Shown one piece after another: positions 36,671 to 46,318 of a DNA stretch of 64,000 nucleotides. The stretch lies in assembly GCF_001298735.1 (NCBI RefSeq), contig NZ_CYSP01000001.1:285648-349647 (forward strand), read 5' to 3'. The position numbers and the translations under genes were made by a program. Source of the DNA: Propionispora sp. 2/2-37 (lineage in GTDB: Bacteria; Bacillota; Negativicutes; Propionisporales; Propionisporaceae). The notes under the pieces were generated by a model. It ran no database searches, was not told the DNA's origin, and saw only the letters and a list, made by a program, of their open reading frames with translations. Numbering within the stretch: the stretch's first letter is position 1; every line of letters begins with the position of its first letter.

Positions 36671-38467
36671 TTAATCCTCTCCTGTTGTATAGCTGCCATA
36701 ACGATTCCGTAATTCCCGAGATAGTGAGGCTTTTACATAAATGGCATCTTCCCGGTAATCAATATGATATACGATGGCTGACTGATATAAATGTGAAATA
36801 ATGCCGCTGTCATTATAGGGTATACTTAACTCGGTGTCAACCGTTTGCTTGTTGAAAAACGACTCAATAGTTTCAACCAAAGTATCTATTCCGGTATTAT
36901 TGAGCGCTGAAACAGCTATACTATTTTCCTCTCTCAGCAGCCGCTCTACAACATGGGAATTATCTATCTTATCAATTTTATTGAAAACTGTCAGCAAAGG
37001 TTTATCCCTTAACTGCAGTTCTTGCAAAACCTGCATAACCGCCGTACTTTGCTCTTGGTAAAGGGTACTGCTGCCATCAACAACATGCAATAATAGGCTG
37101 GCATATGAGATTTCCTCTAAAGTTGCCCGAAAAGCAGCTATTAACTGGTGGGGAAGCTTTTGAATAAAACCTACGGTATCGGTTAACAGAATTTCCCGAC
37201 CATTGTTTAATGGAAACCGCCTGGTCGTCGGATCAAGAGTTGCAAACAGTTTATCCTCGACCATCACTTTAGCTGCCGTTAGCCGGTTTAGCAGGGTGGA
37301 CTTCCCGGCATTTGTATACCCTACCAATGCTACCATGGGAACACGCGACTCCTGGCGTTTGGCACGGTGTAGGCTTCGTTGCGCCCTGATCGTATCAATT
37401 TCTTCTTCAATAGTACTAATTCGTGAGCGAATTCGGCGCCGGTCCACTTCTAACTTGGTTTCCCCCGGCCCCCTTGTACCGATACCACCGCCTAAGCGGG
37501 AAAGCGACAATCCCTGACCGCTAAGCCTGGGCAAACTGTATTTTAACTGTGCAAGTTCTACCTGAAGCTTTCCCTCGTGTGACCGAGCACGTTGGGCAAA
37601 GATGTCCAGAATGAGTGCGGTACGGTCAAGGACTTTTACACCCAGTTCTTGCTCTATGTTACGTTGCTGAGACGGCAGTAATTCATCATCAAAGAGGATA
37701 AGGTTAGCATGACATTGCTGACACAGTAAACTGATTTCCCGCAGTTTCCCCTTGCCTACGAAAAAAGTACTATCCGGACGCTCCCTTTTTTGCCAGGTTT
37801 GCCCAACAACAACAGCACCTGCCGTTTCAGCTAACTGCGCCAGCTCCTGCAAAGAATCCTGCACATCCCACAACCGTATATTTTCAATGCCGACCAGCAA
37901 GGCCTGCTCAATCTCTTCCTGGGTATTGGCCGTCGTTTGTCTGCATAAGATTCGTTCAATGTCTTGAATAAGTGCGGTATGATCTAGATTGATGAATTCA
38001 AATAGAGCTAATGGTCCCACTGCCTCAGTTTTATATATACCATCGGCGAAGCCGCTAATAAAGCCGCAGCTAGCTGCAACAGCGGTTCCCTCCCGCACGC
38101 CGATGGCCGTCATAGAATCAAAACGCATTTCCTTAAGTGAAGCAAAATCAATTGAGCTTAACATACTGTTACCGTCCGGGTGGGTATGTATACACCGGAT
38201 ACCGCTGAGCTTGTTTGCCGACCGTTTTTCTTTGATATCCGGTAAGGCCACTGTATGGGCATCCCCCACGGCAAGAGCAACGATTTGCCCGCGCCTGTTT
38301 ATATAAAGCGCTATTTCACGATTTATTTCTTGTGTCAGTGCCGCTAAAGTATTCACTATTTTCTGAGAAACCGGCTGTCCGGAAGGGACTATCTCATTGT
38401 ATAACTGTTTAAGCCGTTCTATTGTATTATGACGAATGCCACTAATATTGCCCAAAATTTCTTTCAT
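36671..38467 (-). CDS. hflX: GTPase HflX with N-terminal JAMM-like extension
   Basis: 598 residues, about 170 more than E. coli HflX. The C-terminal two thirds are standard: the HflX domain ([37 protein letters not shown]) and the G domain with P-loop GYTNAGKS (383-390), DTVGF and NKID. HflX splits or rescues stalled ribosomes. The N-terminal 170 residues contain HTHP (94-97) then S104-x2-D107, with a Glu at 51, the spacing of a JAMM/MPN+ zinc peptidase motif. ATG 38467 is preferred since AAGGTGG precedes it; a GTG at 38476 overlaps that site. Followed by ynbB. Confidence 0.92.
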   Translation of the reverse strand: MKEILGNISGIRHNTIERLKQLYNEIVPSGQPVSQKIVNTLAALTQEINREIALYINRRGQIVALAVGDAHTVALPDIKEKRSANKLSGIRCIHTHPDGNSMLSSIDFASLKEMRFDSMTAIGVREGTAVAASCGFISGFADGIYKTEAVGPLALFEFINLDHTALIQDIERILCRQTTANTQEEIEQALLVGIENIRLWDVQDSLQELAQLAETAGAVVVGQTWQKRERPDSTFFVGKGKLREISLLCQQCHANLILFDDELLPSQQRNIEQELGVKVLDRTALILDIFAQRARSHEGKLQVELAQLKYSLPRLSGQGLSLSRLGGGIGTRGPGETKLEVDRRRIRSRISTIEEEIDTIRAQRSLHRAKRQESRVPMVALVGYTNAGKSTLLNRLTAAKVMVEDKLFATLDPTTRRFPLNNGREILLTDTVGFIQKLPHQLIAAFRATLEEISYASLLLHVVDGSSTLYQEQSTAVMQVLQELQLRDKPLLTVFNKIDKIDNSHVVERLLREENSIAVSALNNTGIDTLVETIESFFNKQTVDTELSIPYNDSGIISHLYQSAIVYHIDYREDAIYVKASLSRELRNRYGSYTTGED

Positions 38468-38618
38468 GCTTGCCACCTTCTTTTTTGACTAATATAAACA
38501 GGTTATTTCTTCAATATATAAACGGTAACTCTAAAGTGAACTGAAAACATAATAATACTATACAACGAACCGGACACTGTCGGCAATCAAATCTATCATG
38601 AATTTATTCTGAAGCAAA

Positions 38619-38642
38619 AAAAGTCCAGAATTCTGGACTTTT
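38619..38642 (-). terminator. 24-base palindrome at the end of the DksA-like gene
   Basis: AAAGTCCAGAA / TTCTGGACTTT perfect arms meeting at GAA|TTC; it overlaps the first two bases of the TAA stop codon (minus strand) and is followed by TTTTTGC on that strand. Confidence 0.82.
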
Positions 38643-39282
38643 AGGTATTAGAACGGCGTTTGGAATTTGTAGTATTCTGGTCCGGTAAAGCATCGGTTTT
38701 TTCTACAATACCCTGATGTTCGTTACTATTCGGAAACAATGCTTTATAATTATAAGAACCCGGAATATCTTGCGGCGAATCGGAACTTCCATATTTCAGC
38801 ACAGCTTGTAATGTGTCTTCACCATCAAAGCCAACATATGCTTTTCTATCCAAAAAGGTGCGGTGAAAAGGAGGAGTGAGCAATTCTTCTTCGATCGGCC
38901 TGGGTGCCGGGTCATCCGGCTCGCCCTTTCGCTGACAAGCAATGCACTGACTGGCCCAGGGAATAGCTTGTAAGCGTTCGCTGGAAATTTCACCGCCACA
39001 GGTATCGCAAATACCATATGTATGCTGAGTTATTTTATGTAAAGCTCTGTCTACCGCTTCCAATAGCCCGATTTCATTATCACGCAGGGCAATATCCTTG
39101 CTGCGTTCGAATAATTCGTCCCCTATGTCCGCGGGATGATTGTCGTAAGTAGATAATTCACTGATAGAATCAGACATGGCAGTGCCTAGTCCATTTTCTT
39201 CCAAATGAGAAATTTGTTTTTCCAATCTGCTTTTTTCAGCAAGCAATCTTTGTTTTATTTTCGTCAACTCTTTTTGGTCCAT
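38641..39282 (-). CDS. DksA/TraR-type zinc-finger protein (YteA-like)
   Basis: 213 residues. A coiled-coil N-terminus (LTKIKQRLLAEKSRLEKQIS) is followed by DNHPADIGDELFERSKDIAL and the C4 finger CDTCGGEIS ... CIAC. This arrangement is the YteA family of Bacilli and Clostridia, relatives of DksA thought to contact RNA polymerase's secondary channel. The C-terminal ~60 residues (HRTFLDRKAYVGFDGEDTLQ) are the YteA-specific extension. It lies upstream of hflX on the same strand but is separated by a terminator. Confidence 0.88.
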   Translation of the reverse strand: MDQKELTKIKQRLLAEKSRLEKQISHLEENGLGTAMSDSISELSTYDNHPADIGDELFERSKDIALRDNEIGLLEAVDRALHKITQHTYGICDTCGGEISSERLQAIPWASQCIACQRKGEPDDPAPRPIEEELLTPPFHRTFLDRKAYVGFDGEDTLQAVLKYGSSDSPQDIPGSYNYKALFPNSNEHQGIVEKTDALPDQNTTNSKRRSNT

Positions 39283-39296
39283 GGCCCACTCTCCGT

Positions 39297-39824
39297 TTAA
39301 TGAATAATTTTAGTGACTTCTGCAACAGATAAGCGTTCTTTCGGAAGCGCAACCTGTTCATCGCTATACCCAAGGCAGATTATAGCAATAGCCCTGAGCC
39401 GTGGCGGTGCTTCTACCAGCCTTTGCACTTTGGGCTCATCAAAACCTCCTACCCAGCAGGTGGCCAGTCCGGCACTTTCGGCAGCCAATAAGATATTTTC
39501 TGCTGCTGCGGCCGTATCCTGGATACAGTACAACTGCGCTCCTCTTTCGCCGTAACGGTCATTTGATTTTGCCGGATCAGCCATAACAACGATAACAACG
39601 GGAGCAACTGCAACTTGTGATTGATCATGACAAGCCTCGGCCAATCTTTGTCTGACTTTCTCATTTTTAACAACATAAAAAAACCAGGGCTGAAGATTGC
39701 CTGCACTTGGTGCCAAACAGCCAGCTTCAATAATTTTTGCGATCAGTTCGTCGGTGATAGTATCCTTTTTAAAATGTCTTACCGTACCGCAATCACGCAT
39801 GCAGGCTATAATTTCAGATTGCAT
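39297..39824 (-). CDS. Nitroreductase family flavoprotein
   Basis: 175 residues. FMN-dependent nitroreductase fold: the N-terminal CGTVRHFKKDTITDELIAKI, EAGCLAPSAGNLQPWFFYVV (FMN-phosphate region) and AGLATCWVGGFDEPKV, LGYSDEQ near the end. Such enzymes reduce nitro groups or quinones with NAD(P)H; the substrate is open. AAGGAGG precedes the ATG. Fifteen bases upstream of the DksA-like gene on the same strand. Confidence 0.88.
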   Translation of the reverse strand: MQSEIIACMRDCGTVRHFKKDTITDELIAKIIEAGCLAPSAGNLQPWFFYVVKNEKVRQRLAEACHDQSQVAVAPVVIVVMADPAKSNDRYGERGAQLYCIQDTAAAAENILLAAESAGLATCWVGGFDEPKVQRLVEAPPRLRAIAIICLGYSDEQVALPKERLSVAEVTKIIH

Positions 39825-39856
39825 GATATTTCCTCCTTAATGATAGATTCGCCAGT

Positions 39857-40156
39857 TTAAAAACGTCCGTTCTGTACTTCGACAATGTGAACCAGTTCTG
39901 CAATGAAACCACCTATACCCGGAATATTCAACATGATAATTCTCCTTAAGAATTCCAGCATTAAGGCAAAGATCAAGGTTGCACCGATGGCGATACCCAA
40001 TCCGCGAGCCAGCCCGGCAATAAAATTGGTCATAATAAGCCGTAGCGGATTTTCTAATAGCTCTATATATTCGGCAATCCGCATAGACTCCATATGACTA
40101 ATTAGTTTTTGCAGTTGTGTGCCAAGCAAATGGAAATCTTCCTTTTCAGTGCTCAT
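39857..40156 (-). CDS. DUF5665 membrane protein
   Basis: 99 residues. N-terminal amphipathic helices (LLGTQLQKLISHMESMRIAE), one or two membrane helices (LARGLGIAIGATLIFALMLE) and the ending NIPGIGGFIAELVHIV match DUF5665, a family of small membrane proteins in spore-formers of unknown function. ATG 40156 is placed after AGGAGG at 8 bases; a TTG one codon earlier is possible. Confidence 0.8.
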   Translation of the reverse strand: MSTEKEDFHLLGTQLQKLISHMESMRIAEYIELLENPLRLIMTNFIAGLARGLGIAIGATLIFALMLEFLRRIIMLNIPGIGGFIAELVHIVEVQNGRF

Positions 40157-40192
40157 CAATATTCCTCCTGACTTATATTACCCATAAAACAA

Positions 40193-40218
40193 TAAAAAAA
40201 ACCGAGTTAGACTCGGTT
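40193..40218 (-). terminator. Terminator after divIVA
   Basis: Minus strand AACCGAGT / ACTCGGTT 8-bp stem with a 3-base loop, followed by eight T residues. Confidence 0.92.
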
Positions 40219-40237
40219 CAAAATTATAGCAAAACAT

Positions 40238-40687
40238 TTATTCATCTTCCTCGCCACGATTGATCATTTCCAGCTGTGCCTGCAGTAAAGACCGCAGCCT
40301 GGTGCGGAAGATCTGGGCCTGTTTTTGTATTTCCTCATACTCCCCGGTCATACGGCGTACTTTGCCCATGGCTTCTTCCACCATTTTTTGTGCCCGTATT
40401 TCCGCTTCCTTAATCAGCAACTCCGTTTCTTTCTTGGCATTGAGTTTTACTTCTTCGGCTGTTTCCTGAGCAATTACTAAGGTGTTGTGCAGGGTATTTT
40501 CCATGTTTTGAAAATGCTCAAGTTTGCTGTTTAATCGGTCTAAGGATTCTTTTAATTCAATATTTTCCCGGTACAACTGCTCATAGTCTTTAATCACTTT
40601 ATCTAAAAAATCATCGACCTCTTCTTCGTTATAACCGCGAAAACTTCTTTTAAACTCCTGATTATGAATATCCAACGGCGTTAACAT
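40238..40687 (-). CDS. divIVA: Cell-division initiation protein DivIVA
   Basis: 149 residues. The N-terminal membrane-curvature-binding domain ([38 protein letters not shown]) is followed by a long coiled coil (about 30-140). It localises division and polar partners. ATG 40687 is chosen since GGAGG lies 8 bases upstream; a GTG three codons earlier overlaps it. It closes the ylm cluster, with a terminator behind it. Confidence 0.95.
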   Translation of the reverse strand: MLTPLDIHNQEFKRSFRGYNEEEVDDFLDKVIKDYEQLYRENIELKESLDRLNSKLEHFQNMENTLHNTLVIAQETAEEVKLNAKKETELLIKEAEIRAQKMVEEAMGKVRRMTGEYEEIQKQAQIFRTRLRSLLQAQLEMINRGEEDE

Positions 40688-40706
40688 GAAAACCACCTCC
40701 GTAGTA

Positions 40707-41495
40707 CTATATAAATCTCTTTAAAAAGATACTGGTACGTCCTTTTTTTGTCTGTCCCAGTATCTCGCATACTTCAACCCGGCCGCGCCCTCTCATTGAA
40801 ATAATATCACCCTGTTTGACGGTCTGTGAACTGTTTTTTGCACTTTGCCAATTCACTTTGACTTTGTCGGCGGTAATTTCATCTGCCATCTTACTGCGCG
40901 ACACACTGAAACCAGCCGCAGCAATTACGTCCAGACGTAAAGAAGCTACCGTTGTTCGGATTTCTTTTACCTTTTTTTCCGGAGGTTCGATATGCTCAAG
41001 CGACTCTGCCCGGACCGACACATTCGCAGCACCAATTGTTACGAGATTAACTGCTGTAAACGAACATAAATTCGGGTCGGTAATAACCTGACAGCCGCTT
41101 TCTTTCATCAAAATATCCCCAAACATCTCACGTTCTATCCCCAATCCTATCAAGGCCCCAAGGATATCCCGATGCGTTATATGATAATAGCGTGAGTCCC
41201 AGGTTATGCTCAACACAGAAAGCGGGCAATCCACTTTGCCCAAATATTCATTGCTTACAAAAATAGCTTTGTTTCGTTCGGCACTTTCATACCCACCTGC
41301 ACTTTGCAGATTAATTCGGCCCTCGTATTGAGCAGCAATGGTTTCTGCCACACTAAATCCATATGGATCCAGAAAATCACTTGCTTTATATTTTCGATTG
41401 CGTATCACCGTATCCGCTAAGTCAAGAAGCCGGGATGCTAATACTTCATCCCCGCTGGCGCGATAGTAGCGTAGAATCTTTTCCCGGTCGCTCAT
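40707..41495 (-). CDS. ylmH: YlmH, S4-domain RNA-binding protein
   Basis: About 262 residues. An N-terminal mixed domain ([37 protein letters not shown]) precedes a C-terminal S4 domain ([47 protein letters not shown]). In Bacillus YlmH acts on stalled ribosomes in quality control. Start ATG shares one base with the proC stop (TGATG), so translation is coupled. It lies between proC and divIVA in the division cluster. Confidence 0.93.
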   Translation of the reverse strand: MSDREKILRYYRASGDEVLASRLLDLADTVIRNRKYKASDFLDPYGFSVAETIAAQYEGRINLQSAGGYESAERNKAIFVSNEYLGKVDCPLSVLSITWDSRYYHITHRDILGALIGLGIEREMFGDILMKESGCQVITDPNLCSFTAVNLVTIGAANVSVRAESLEHIEPPEKKVKEIRTTVASLRLDVIAAAGFSVSRSKMADEITADKVKVNWQSAKNSSQTVKQGDIISMRGRGRVEVCEILGQTKKGRTSIFLKRFI

Positions 41496-42307
41496 CACTT
41501 TTTCCCCAGTTCCCTGGAACGATTAGTGGCCGCCATGACAGCATCACTGATGGCTGCCCGTATACCTTGTTGTTCAAGTACATGAATACCGGCTATTGTT
41601 GTTCCTCCCGGTGAAGTCACCATATCACGCAATTTAGCCGGATGCTCCCCGGTTTCAATTACCATTTTAGCTGCCCCCAGCAAAGTCTGAGCCGATAGCA
41701 GGATAGCATCTGCACGGGACAGTCCGGCACGTACTCCGGCATCTGCCAGAGCATCAATCATAACAAAAACATATCCTGGCCCGCTTCCGGAAAGACCGGT
41801 CACGGCATCCAGCAGGCTCTCCGGTAAAAGAACTACTTGTCCTACAGATGAAAAGATGGCAGAAGCTATTTTGCCCATTTCTTCATTGGCATATGTTCCA
41901 AGGGCGATGGCTGACATAGCCTCCCCTACAGCGGCCGGGGTATTCGGCATAACTCTGACCACAGGACTCTTGGGCAAGGCCTGTTGCAGTGTAGCGAGTG
42001 TAATCCCTGCAGCGATGGAAATGACTAGCGTGTCTTGTCTCACCGAAGCAGCCACGGTGCCAAGTACTGTATGGATTACTTGTGGTTTAACCGTAAAAAA
42101 TAAAAGGTCTGCACTAGCCGCCACACTTTTGCCTTCCATAGAGATGTTAACTTGGTATTTTTCTCTTAAATAGTCAAGACGCGAAAGAGAAATGTCATTG
42201 ACCGTAATCTGGCTAGGTGTAACCAGGCCAGATTTTAAAATACCGCGCAGCAAAGCTTCGGCCATTGCCCCACCACCAAGAAATCCTACTTTTTTATTTT
42301 GCAACAT
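41495..42307 (-). CDS. proC: Pyrroline-5-carboxylate reductase
   Basis: 270 residues. Makes proline from pyrroline-5-carboxylate with NAD(P)H. Rossmann start KVGFLGGGAMAEALLRGIL; VMPNTPAAVGEAMSA, LSGSGPGYVFVMIDALAD and the signature VTSPGGTTIAGIHVLE complete it. ATG 42307 has TAGGAGGT upstream. It sits between sepF and ylmH, where many Firmicutes have ylmG. Confidence 0.96.
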   Translation of the reverse strand: MLQNKKVGFLGGGAMAEALLRGILKSGLVTPSQITVNDISLSRLDYLREKYQVNISMEGKSVAASADLLFFTVKPQVIHTVLGTVAASVRQDTLVISIAAGITLATLQQALPKSPVVRVMPNTPAAVGEAMSAIALGTYANEEMGKIASAIFSSVGQVVLLPESLLDAVTGLSGSGPGYVFVMIDALADAGVRAGLSRADAILLSAQTLLGAAKMVIETGEHPAKLRDMVTSPGGTTIAGIHVLEQQGIRAAISDAVMAATNRSRELGKK

Positions 42308-42327
42308 GGTACCTCCTATATTACTTA

Positions 42328-42765
42328 TCATTTACCTACCCACGGTAAAACTGTTTTATCTGATCCCTCTTCATGTGGACTATAAGCAACGTCTACATTA
42401 TTAGGTGCACAGAGAAAAATATCATTACCGATCTTTTGAATCGTTCCACCCAAAGCGTAGGTGGTACCACTGATAAAATCAATCATTCGCTTAGCTACTT
42501 CTTTTTCACTGCTTTCAAAATTTACAACAACAGGTTTGCGGTTTTTAAGAAAATCTGCCACCGTCTGAGCATCATCAAAAGAAAATGGCTCCACCACCAT
42601 AACTTTCATTTGTTTTTGGGCCGTTGGCAGGTTGACCACATTATTGCCATTACCGCCTGACTTTTTAGGTTTGAATTCATGTTCTTCCTGTTTTGGACGT
42701 TCTTCCTCAATCTCCAGAGGCTCAAATAAGCCTAAACTACCCCATACCTTTTCCATAAATTTCAT
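42328..42765 (-). CDS. sepF: Cell-division protein SepF
   Basis: 145 residues. An N-terminal membrane-binding amphipathic helix (MKFMEKVWGSLGLF), a charged linker and the SepF core (about 55-135: MVVEPFSFDDAQTVADFLKN, KPVVVNFESSEKEVAKRMID, GTTYALGGTIQKIGNDIFL). It bundles and tethers FtsZ to the membrane. GGAGG is 10 bases before the ATG. Twenty-one bases downstream of ylmE. Confidence 0.96.
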   Translation of the reverse strand: MKFMEKVWGSLGLFEPLEIEEERPKQEEHEFKPKKSGGNGNNVVNLPTAQKQMKVMVVEPFSFDDAQTVADFLKNRKPVVVNFESSEKEVAKRMIDFISGTTYALGGTIQKIGNDIFLCAPNNVDVAYSPHEEGSDKTVLPWVGK

Positions 42766-42786
42766 ATACTTTCTGCCTCCTCTTGT

Positions 42787-43488
42787 TTACTTATATTCGC
42801 GTTTGCCAAAAATACCAGTTCCAATACGCACAATGTTTGCGCCTTCTTCGATCGCCACTGAATAATCGTTTGTCATCCCCATAGATAACCACTCAATCCG
42901 AGTCCTGGGTAATCCATACTCCCGTAGTTCACGAAACAAACGATACATTTCTTTACAAATCGGCCTTACCTGTTCTACATCCTCATAATATGGCGCTATG
43001 GTCATTAAACCGCATAAACGCACATTAGCCAGATTGCTGATCAATTTTGCCAACGGTATAACTTCCTGTGGTGTTATGCCGTACTTGCTTTCTTCACCGG
43101 CTACATTAACCTGTATCAATACATCTTGCAGCTTATTCATATTTTCAGCAATCCGGTTTATTTCAACTGACAGCCGTTCGCTGTCGACTGAATGGATTAG
43201 ATCAAATATTTGTAACGCCTGCTTTACCTTATTTGTCTGTAAATGGCCGATAAGATGCCATTCTATATTGGTTAGCTGCTGATATTTTTGATGGGCTTCC
43301 TGTACTCGGTTTTCACCGATTGCAGTGATCCCCTGGCGGATGGCTTCCTGTATTGATGTCACATCTTGATTTTTAGTAACCGCCAGCAGCTTTACATCAG
43401 CAGGCATCAATAAGTGCTTGGCTTTTCGCTTTGCAAACGCCACGCCAATATTTTTTCGAATTTGTTCTAAATTATCTTGTATTGACAT
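42787..43488 (-). CDS. ylmE: PLP homeostasis protein (YggS/YlmE family)
   Basis: 233 residues. Alanine-racemase-like TIM barrel binding PLP, used in pyridoxal phosphate balance. KLLAVTKNQDVTSIQEAI carries the Schiff-base Lys; IGENRVQEAHQKYQQL, WHLIGHLQTNKVK, YGITPQEV and SMGMTNDYSVAIEEGANIVR are family signatures. In the standard place between pgeF and sepF; an inverted repeat separates it from pgeF. Confidence 0.95.
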   Translation of the reverse strand: MSIQDNLEQIRKNIGVAFAKRKAKHLLMPADVKLLAVTKNQDVTSIQEAIRQGITAIGENRVQEAHQKYQQLTNIEWHLIGHLQTNKVKQALQIFDLIHSVDSERLSVEINRIAENMNKLQDVLIQVNVAGEESKYGITPQEVIPLAKLISNLANVRLCGLMTIAPYYEDVEQVRPICKEMYRLFRELREYGLPRTRIEWLSMGMTNDYSVAIEEGANIVRIGTGIFGKREYK

Positions 43489-43598
43489 AATAAACCTCCG
43501 TGCTGAATATATATATTATTCTCGGGTAAACATAATTTTCCTCTTGCCTCCCGCATGATTCGAAACTTTATTTTATTATTTTTAAACAACACGTAAAA

Positions 43599-43641
43599 GC
43601 CTCGACATTAAACGGTATAACATTGCGTTTAATGTTGAGGC
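43599..43641 (-). terminator. Inverted repeat between pgeF and ylmE
   Basis: GCCTCGACATTAAACG and CGTTTAATGTTGAGGC pair over 16 bp with one wobble around an 11-base loop, 26 bases after the pgeF stop. No strong T-run, so it may terminate partially or stabilise RNA. Confidence 0.6.
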
Positions 43642-43666
43642 CTGCGTTGGCTTTCACATTATAAAC

Positions 43667-44479
43667 TTAAGTAAGCATGATAAATGCTCCTATACGTCCG
43701 GTTTTTCCATTTTCAGCCCGATATGAAAAAAATAATGTTTTATTGCAGGCAGTACAAATATCACTGCAAACAATATTGGTGTTTTGCACCCCGATATCGA
43801 TTAATTGGCTGCGGTTGGCTTCCCACAAATTCAGCTTCCAGCGGTCGTTACTGGGTTTTGTCAGCAATGGCCAGACAGCAAAGTTTTGCTTTACCCGTTC
43901 TAAAACCGTGTTATCAATTTCATAACAGCAAGGGCCAATAGATGGTGCAATACCAACAAGACAATTAGCAGGCTCAGTCCCAAAGGCATCTTGCATTGCT
44001 AAAACGGTCTTTTGTGCAATAAGTGCAACCGTCCCTTTCCAGCCGGCATGAACAATTCCAATGGATTGTGTTACCGGGTCAAAAATCAAAACAGGTACAC
44101 AATCAGCAAAAAAAAGCATTAAAGGTACACCGGGGGTTTGAGTAATCAGAGCGTCTGTTTGTTTTAACGCCTGGGCATAGCTTTTGGCTCCCTTTCCCGT
44201 TTCCCGTTGTGTAACAAGAGCAATGTGTTCACCATGTACTTGTTCGGCGGTTATCAATCTGTCAGCTGGAATTCCCACAGCTTGACAATAGGCCTCTCTG
44301 TTTTTCAATACATCGGTATCGTTATCTCCCGTATGAAGAGCTAAATTAAGGGAAGAAAAAGGTGCTGAACTTATACCGCCCAGGCGGGAAGATATGCCGT
44401 GCAATAAACGGAAACGGTCGAAATGGCTAAACGTGCCGTTCCATATTCCTTTATGGTGATGTAACGAGAATGTCTCCAT
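43667..44479 (-). CDS. pgeF: Multicopper/laccase-domain purine nucleosidase family (PgeF/YlmD)
   Basis: 270 residues of the YfiH/YlmD family, reported in homologues to act in peptidoglycan editing and as adenosine phosphorylase/deaminase. The metal and active-site motifs are ADCVPVLIFDP, GIVHAGWKGTVALIA (His-containing) and IGPCCYEID. Its 5' end overlaps the preceding radical-SAM gene by 29 bases, suggesting translational coupling. First gene of the ylm division cluster here. Confidence 0.93.
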   Translation of the reverse strand: METFSLHHHKGIWNGTFSHFDRFRLLHGISSRLGGISSAPFSSLNLALHTGDNDTDVLKNREAYCQAVGIPADRLITAEQVHGEHIALVTQRETGKGAKSYAQALKQTDALITQTPGVPLMLFFADCVPVLIFDPVTQSIGIVHAGWKGTVALIAQKTVLAMQDAFGTEPANCLVGIAPSIGPCCYEIDNTVLERVKQNFAVWPLLTKPSNDRWKLNLWEANRSQLIDIGVQNTNIVCSDICTACNKTLFFSYRAENGKTGRIGAFIMLT

Positions 44480-46229
44480 TTAACTTCGCCTCTTCTTTTC
44501 TTTTACATACACCACAGCGTACACAGCCTGCCTGGCAGGGAGACGTACCCTTCTCGGCTTTTGCACGCTGTAGCTCATTCCATAAATATTCCGGATCAAA
44601 CCCCATATGCAAATGATGCCAGGGAAATACTTCATCTTTATGGCGTTGACGATAAAGGTAAAAATCTTCCGTTAAACCGGTTTCCCTCATAGCCCGTTTA
44701 AAATGTCTATACCCGCCAAGTTCATGAGCTTTGAGCAATGATTTTCCCAGGCGGCGATCGCCGCGTGCCAATATTCCCTGTAAATGTCCTTCTTTAGGGG
44801 ATTCAATGAGTACTTCGATATTCTTTTTCTTTTTTAATGCAGCCTGAATATATTTCAGCTTGTTTTCAACGACTGACAGGGAAGATACCGGTAACCACTG
44901 AAAAGGTGTAAAAGGCTTGGGGATAAAAGGGTTAATACTCAAGGTCAGTTTACCCTTGCTGCCTAATTCTTGCATATAGGTCTTAACCGTATTTGCCATA
45001 GTGACAATTTGCTCAATATCTTCGTCTTCTTCAAAAGGAAGATCGATCATAATGTAAAGTCGAATGTGCGGGATGCCGGCTTGGATAGCCATTCGGACAC
45101 CTTCATACACATGTTCGTCGGTAATCCCCTTGTTAATTACTCTACGCATCCGGGCGCTGCCGGCCTCAGGCGCCAATGTAACGGTCTTATGATTACTAGC
45201 TGCCAGGGCGTGAACAAGCCGTGGAGTAAGAGAATCAGCTCTTAGGGAAGCTACCGACATCGTCATATGTTCGGCCAAAACAGTCTCGCATATAGCATCA
45301 ATATCCGGATGATCCGAGATGGCTGCTCCCATCAGGCCCACTTTCGTATGTACGGTTTTTGCTTCATACAACGCTCGTTTTATGTTCGCCAGAGAGCGGA
45401 TTCTGGGACGGCGAAAACAATATCCAGCCATGCAAAATCGACAATGACGGCCACAGCCTCGGGCTATCTCAATTAAAAACATATTGCCAAATTCGGTGTT
45501 GGAAGTCAAAATTACTGTTTGTGCTTTAAAATCATCCAGCTTTTCCACCCATCTCCGGTAAATAGTTGTCGGAACACCTGGAGCAGCTTTTATGGATGCA
45601 ATCGTGCCATTTTCGTTATATTGGGGTTCATAAAAAAGTGGGACATAAACACCCTTAATTTGTGCTAACGCCAACAGAATTTCCCGTCGTGATAGCCCTT
45701 GGTTTTTAGCCAGGTAATAGGTATCAAGAATATTATGGATTACTTCCTCTCCCTCGCCGATAATGCAAAGGTCAACAAATTCCGCTAGAGGTTCCGGGTT
45801 AAAGGTAGCACAGGGACCACCAATCATAACAAAAGGATCCCGTTCGGTTCTATCCCTAGCCAACAAGGGCACTTTTCCCATAGTTAATATCTTTAATATG
45901 TTAAAATAATCCATTTCAAAGGTTACGGCAAAACCAATCAATGGGAATTCATATAACGGACGCTGTGTTTCAATCGTCATGAGCGGTGTGTTCGTGCGGG
46001 AATATTCATGCTCACTTTTTTTATCCGGCAGGAATAGCCGTTCACAGGCTGTATCCTGTCTGTTGTTAATAGATTTGTATATAATATGAAATCCTAAATT
46101 GGACATCCCAACATAATAGCTGTTCGGATAAATTAGAGCAAACCCGTTACGTGACCCGGGAGGAAAAACGATTGCGCCTTCTTCCTTGCGCAGTATCTCC
46201 TGCAATTCTTCTTTAAGTAACCAAGACAA
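44451..46229 (-). CDS. TIGR03960 family B12-binding-type radical SAM protein
   Basis: 592 residues. An N-terminal cobalamin-binding-like region (ALIYPNSYYVGMSNLGFHII) and a radical-SAM core with the 4Fe-4S motif CGRHCRFCMAGYCFRRPRIRS (CxxxCxxC) precede a Cys-rich tail (CQAGCVRCGVCKR). TIGR03960 proteins are widespread next to the ylm/rnr genes of Clostridia; their reaction is unknown, and many members are followed by a TIGR03936 partner that is absent here. Overlaps pgeF by 29 bases. Confidence 0.9.
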   Translation of the reverse strand: MSWLLKEELQEILRKEEGAIVFPPGSRNGFALIYPNSYYVGMSNLGFHIIYKSINNRQDTACERLFLPDKKSEHEYSRTNTPLMTIETQRPLYEFPLIGFAVTFEMDYFNILKILTMGKVPLLARDRTERDPFVMIGGPCATFNPEPLAEFVDLCIIGEGEEVIHNILDTYYLAKNQGLSRREILLALAQIKGVYVPLFYEPQYNENGTIASIKAAPGVPTTIYRRWVEKLDDFKAQTVILTSNTEFGNMFLIEIARGCGRHCRFCMAGYCFRRPRIRSLANIKRALYEAKTVHTKVGLMGAAISDHPDIDAICETVLAEHMTMSVASLRADSLTPRLVHALAASNHKTVTLAPEAGSARMRRVINKGITDEHVYEGVRMAIQAGIPHIRLYIMIDLPFEEDEDIEQIVTMANTVKTYMQELGSKGKLTLSINPFIPKPFTPFQWLPVSSLSVVENKLKYIQAALKKKKNIEVLIESPKEGHLQGILARGDRRLGKSLLKAHELGGYRHFKRAMRETGLTEDFYLYRQRHKDEVFPWHHLHMGFDPEYLWNELQRAKAEKGTSPCQAGCVRCGVCKRKEEAKLNGDILVTSP

Positions 46230-46318
46230 TCCATCTCAACCCCAATTATTTATAGACCTTATATCCACACTGATGGAAGAACAGGATTACGCTTCATGGT
46301 AATCCTGTTCTTAAGTAT

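Noticed and set aside
37203..37517. Plus-strand open frames within hflX and ynbB
   Set aside because: They are antisense shadows; codon bias and motifs belong to the minus-strand genes.
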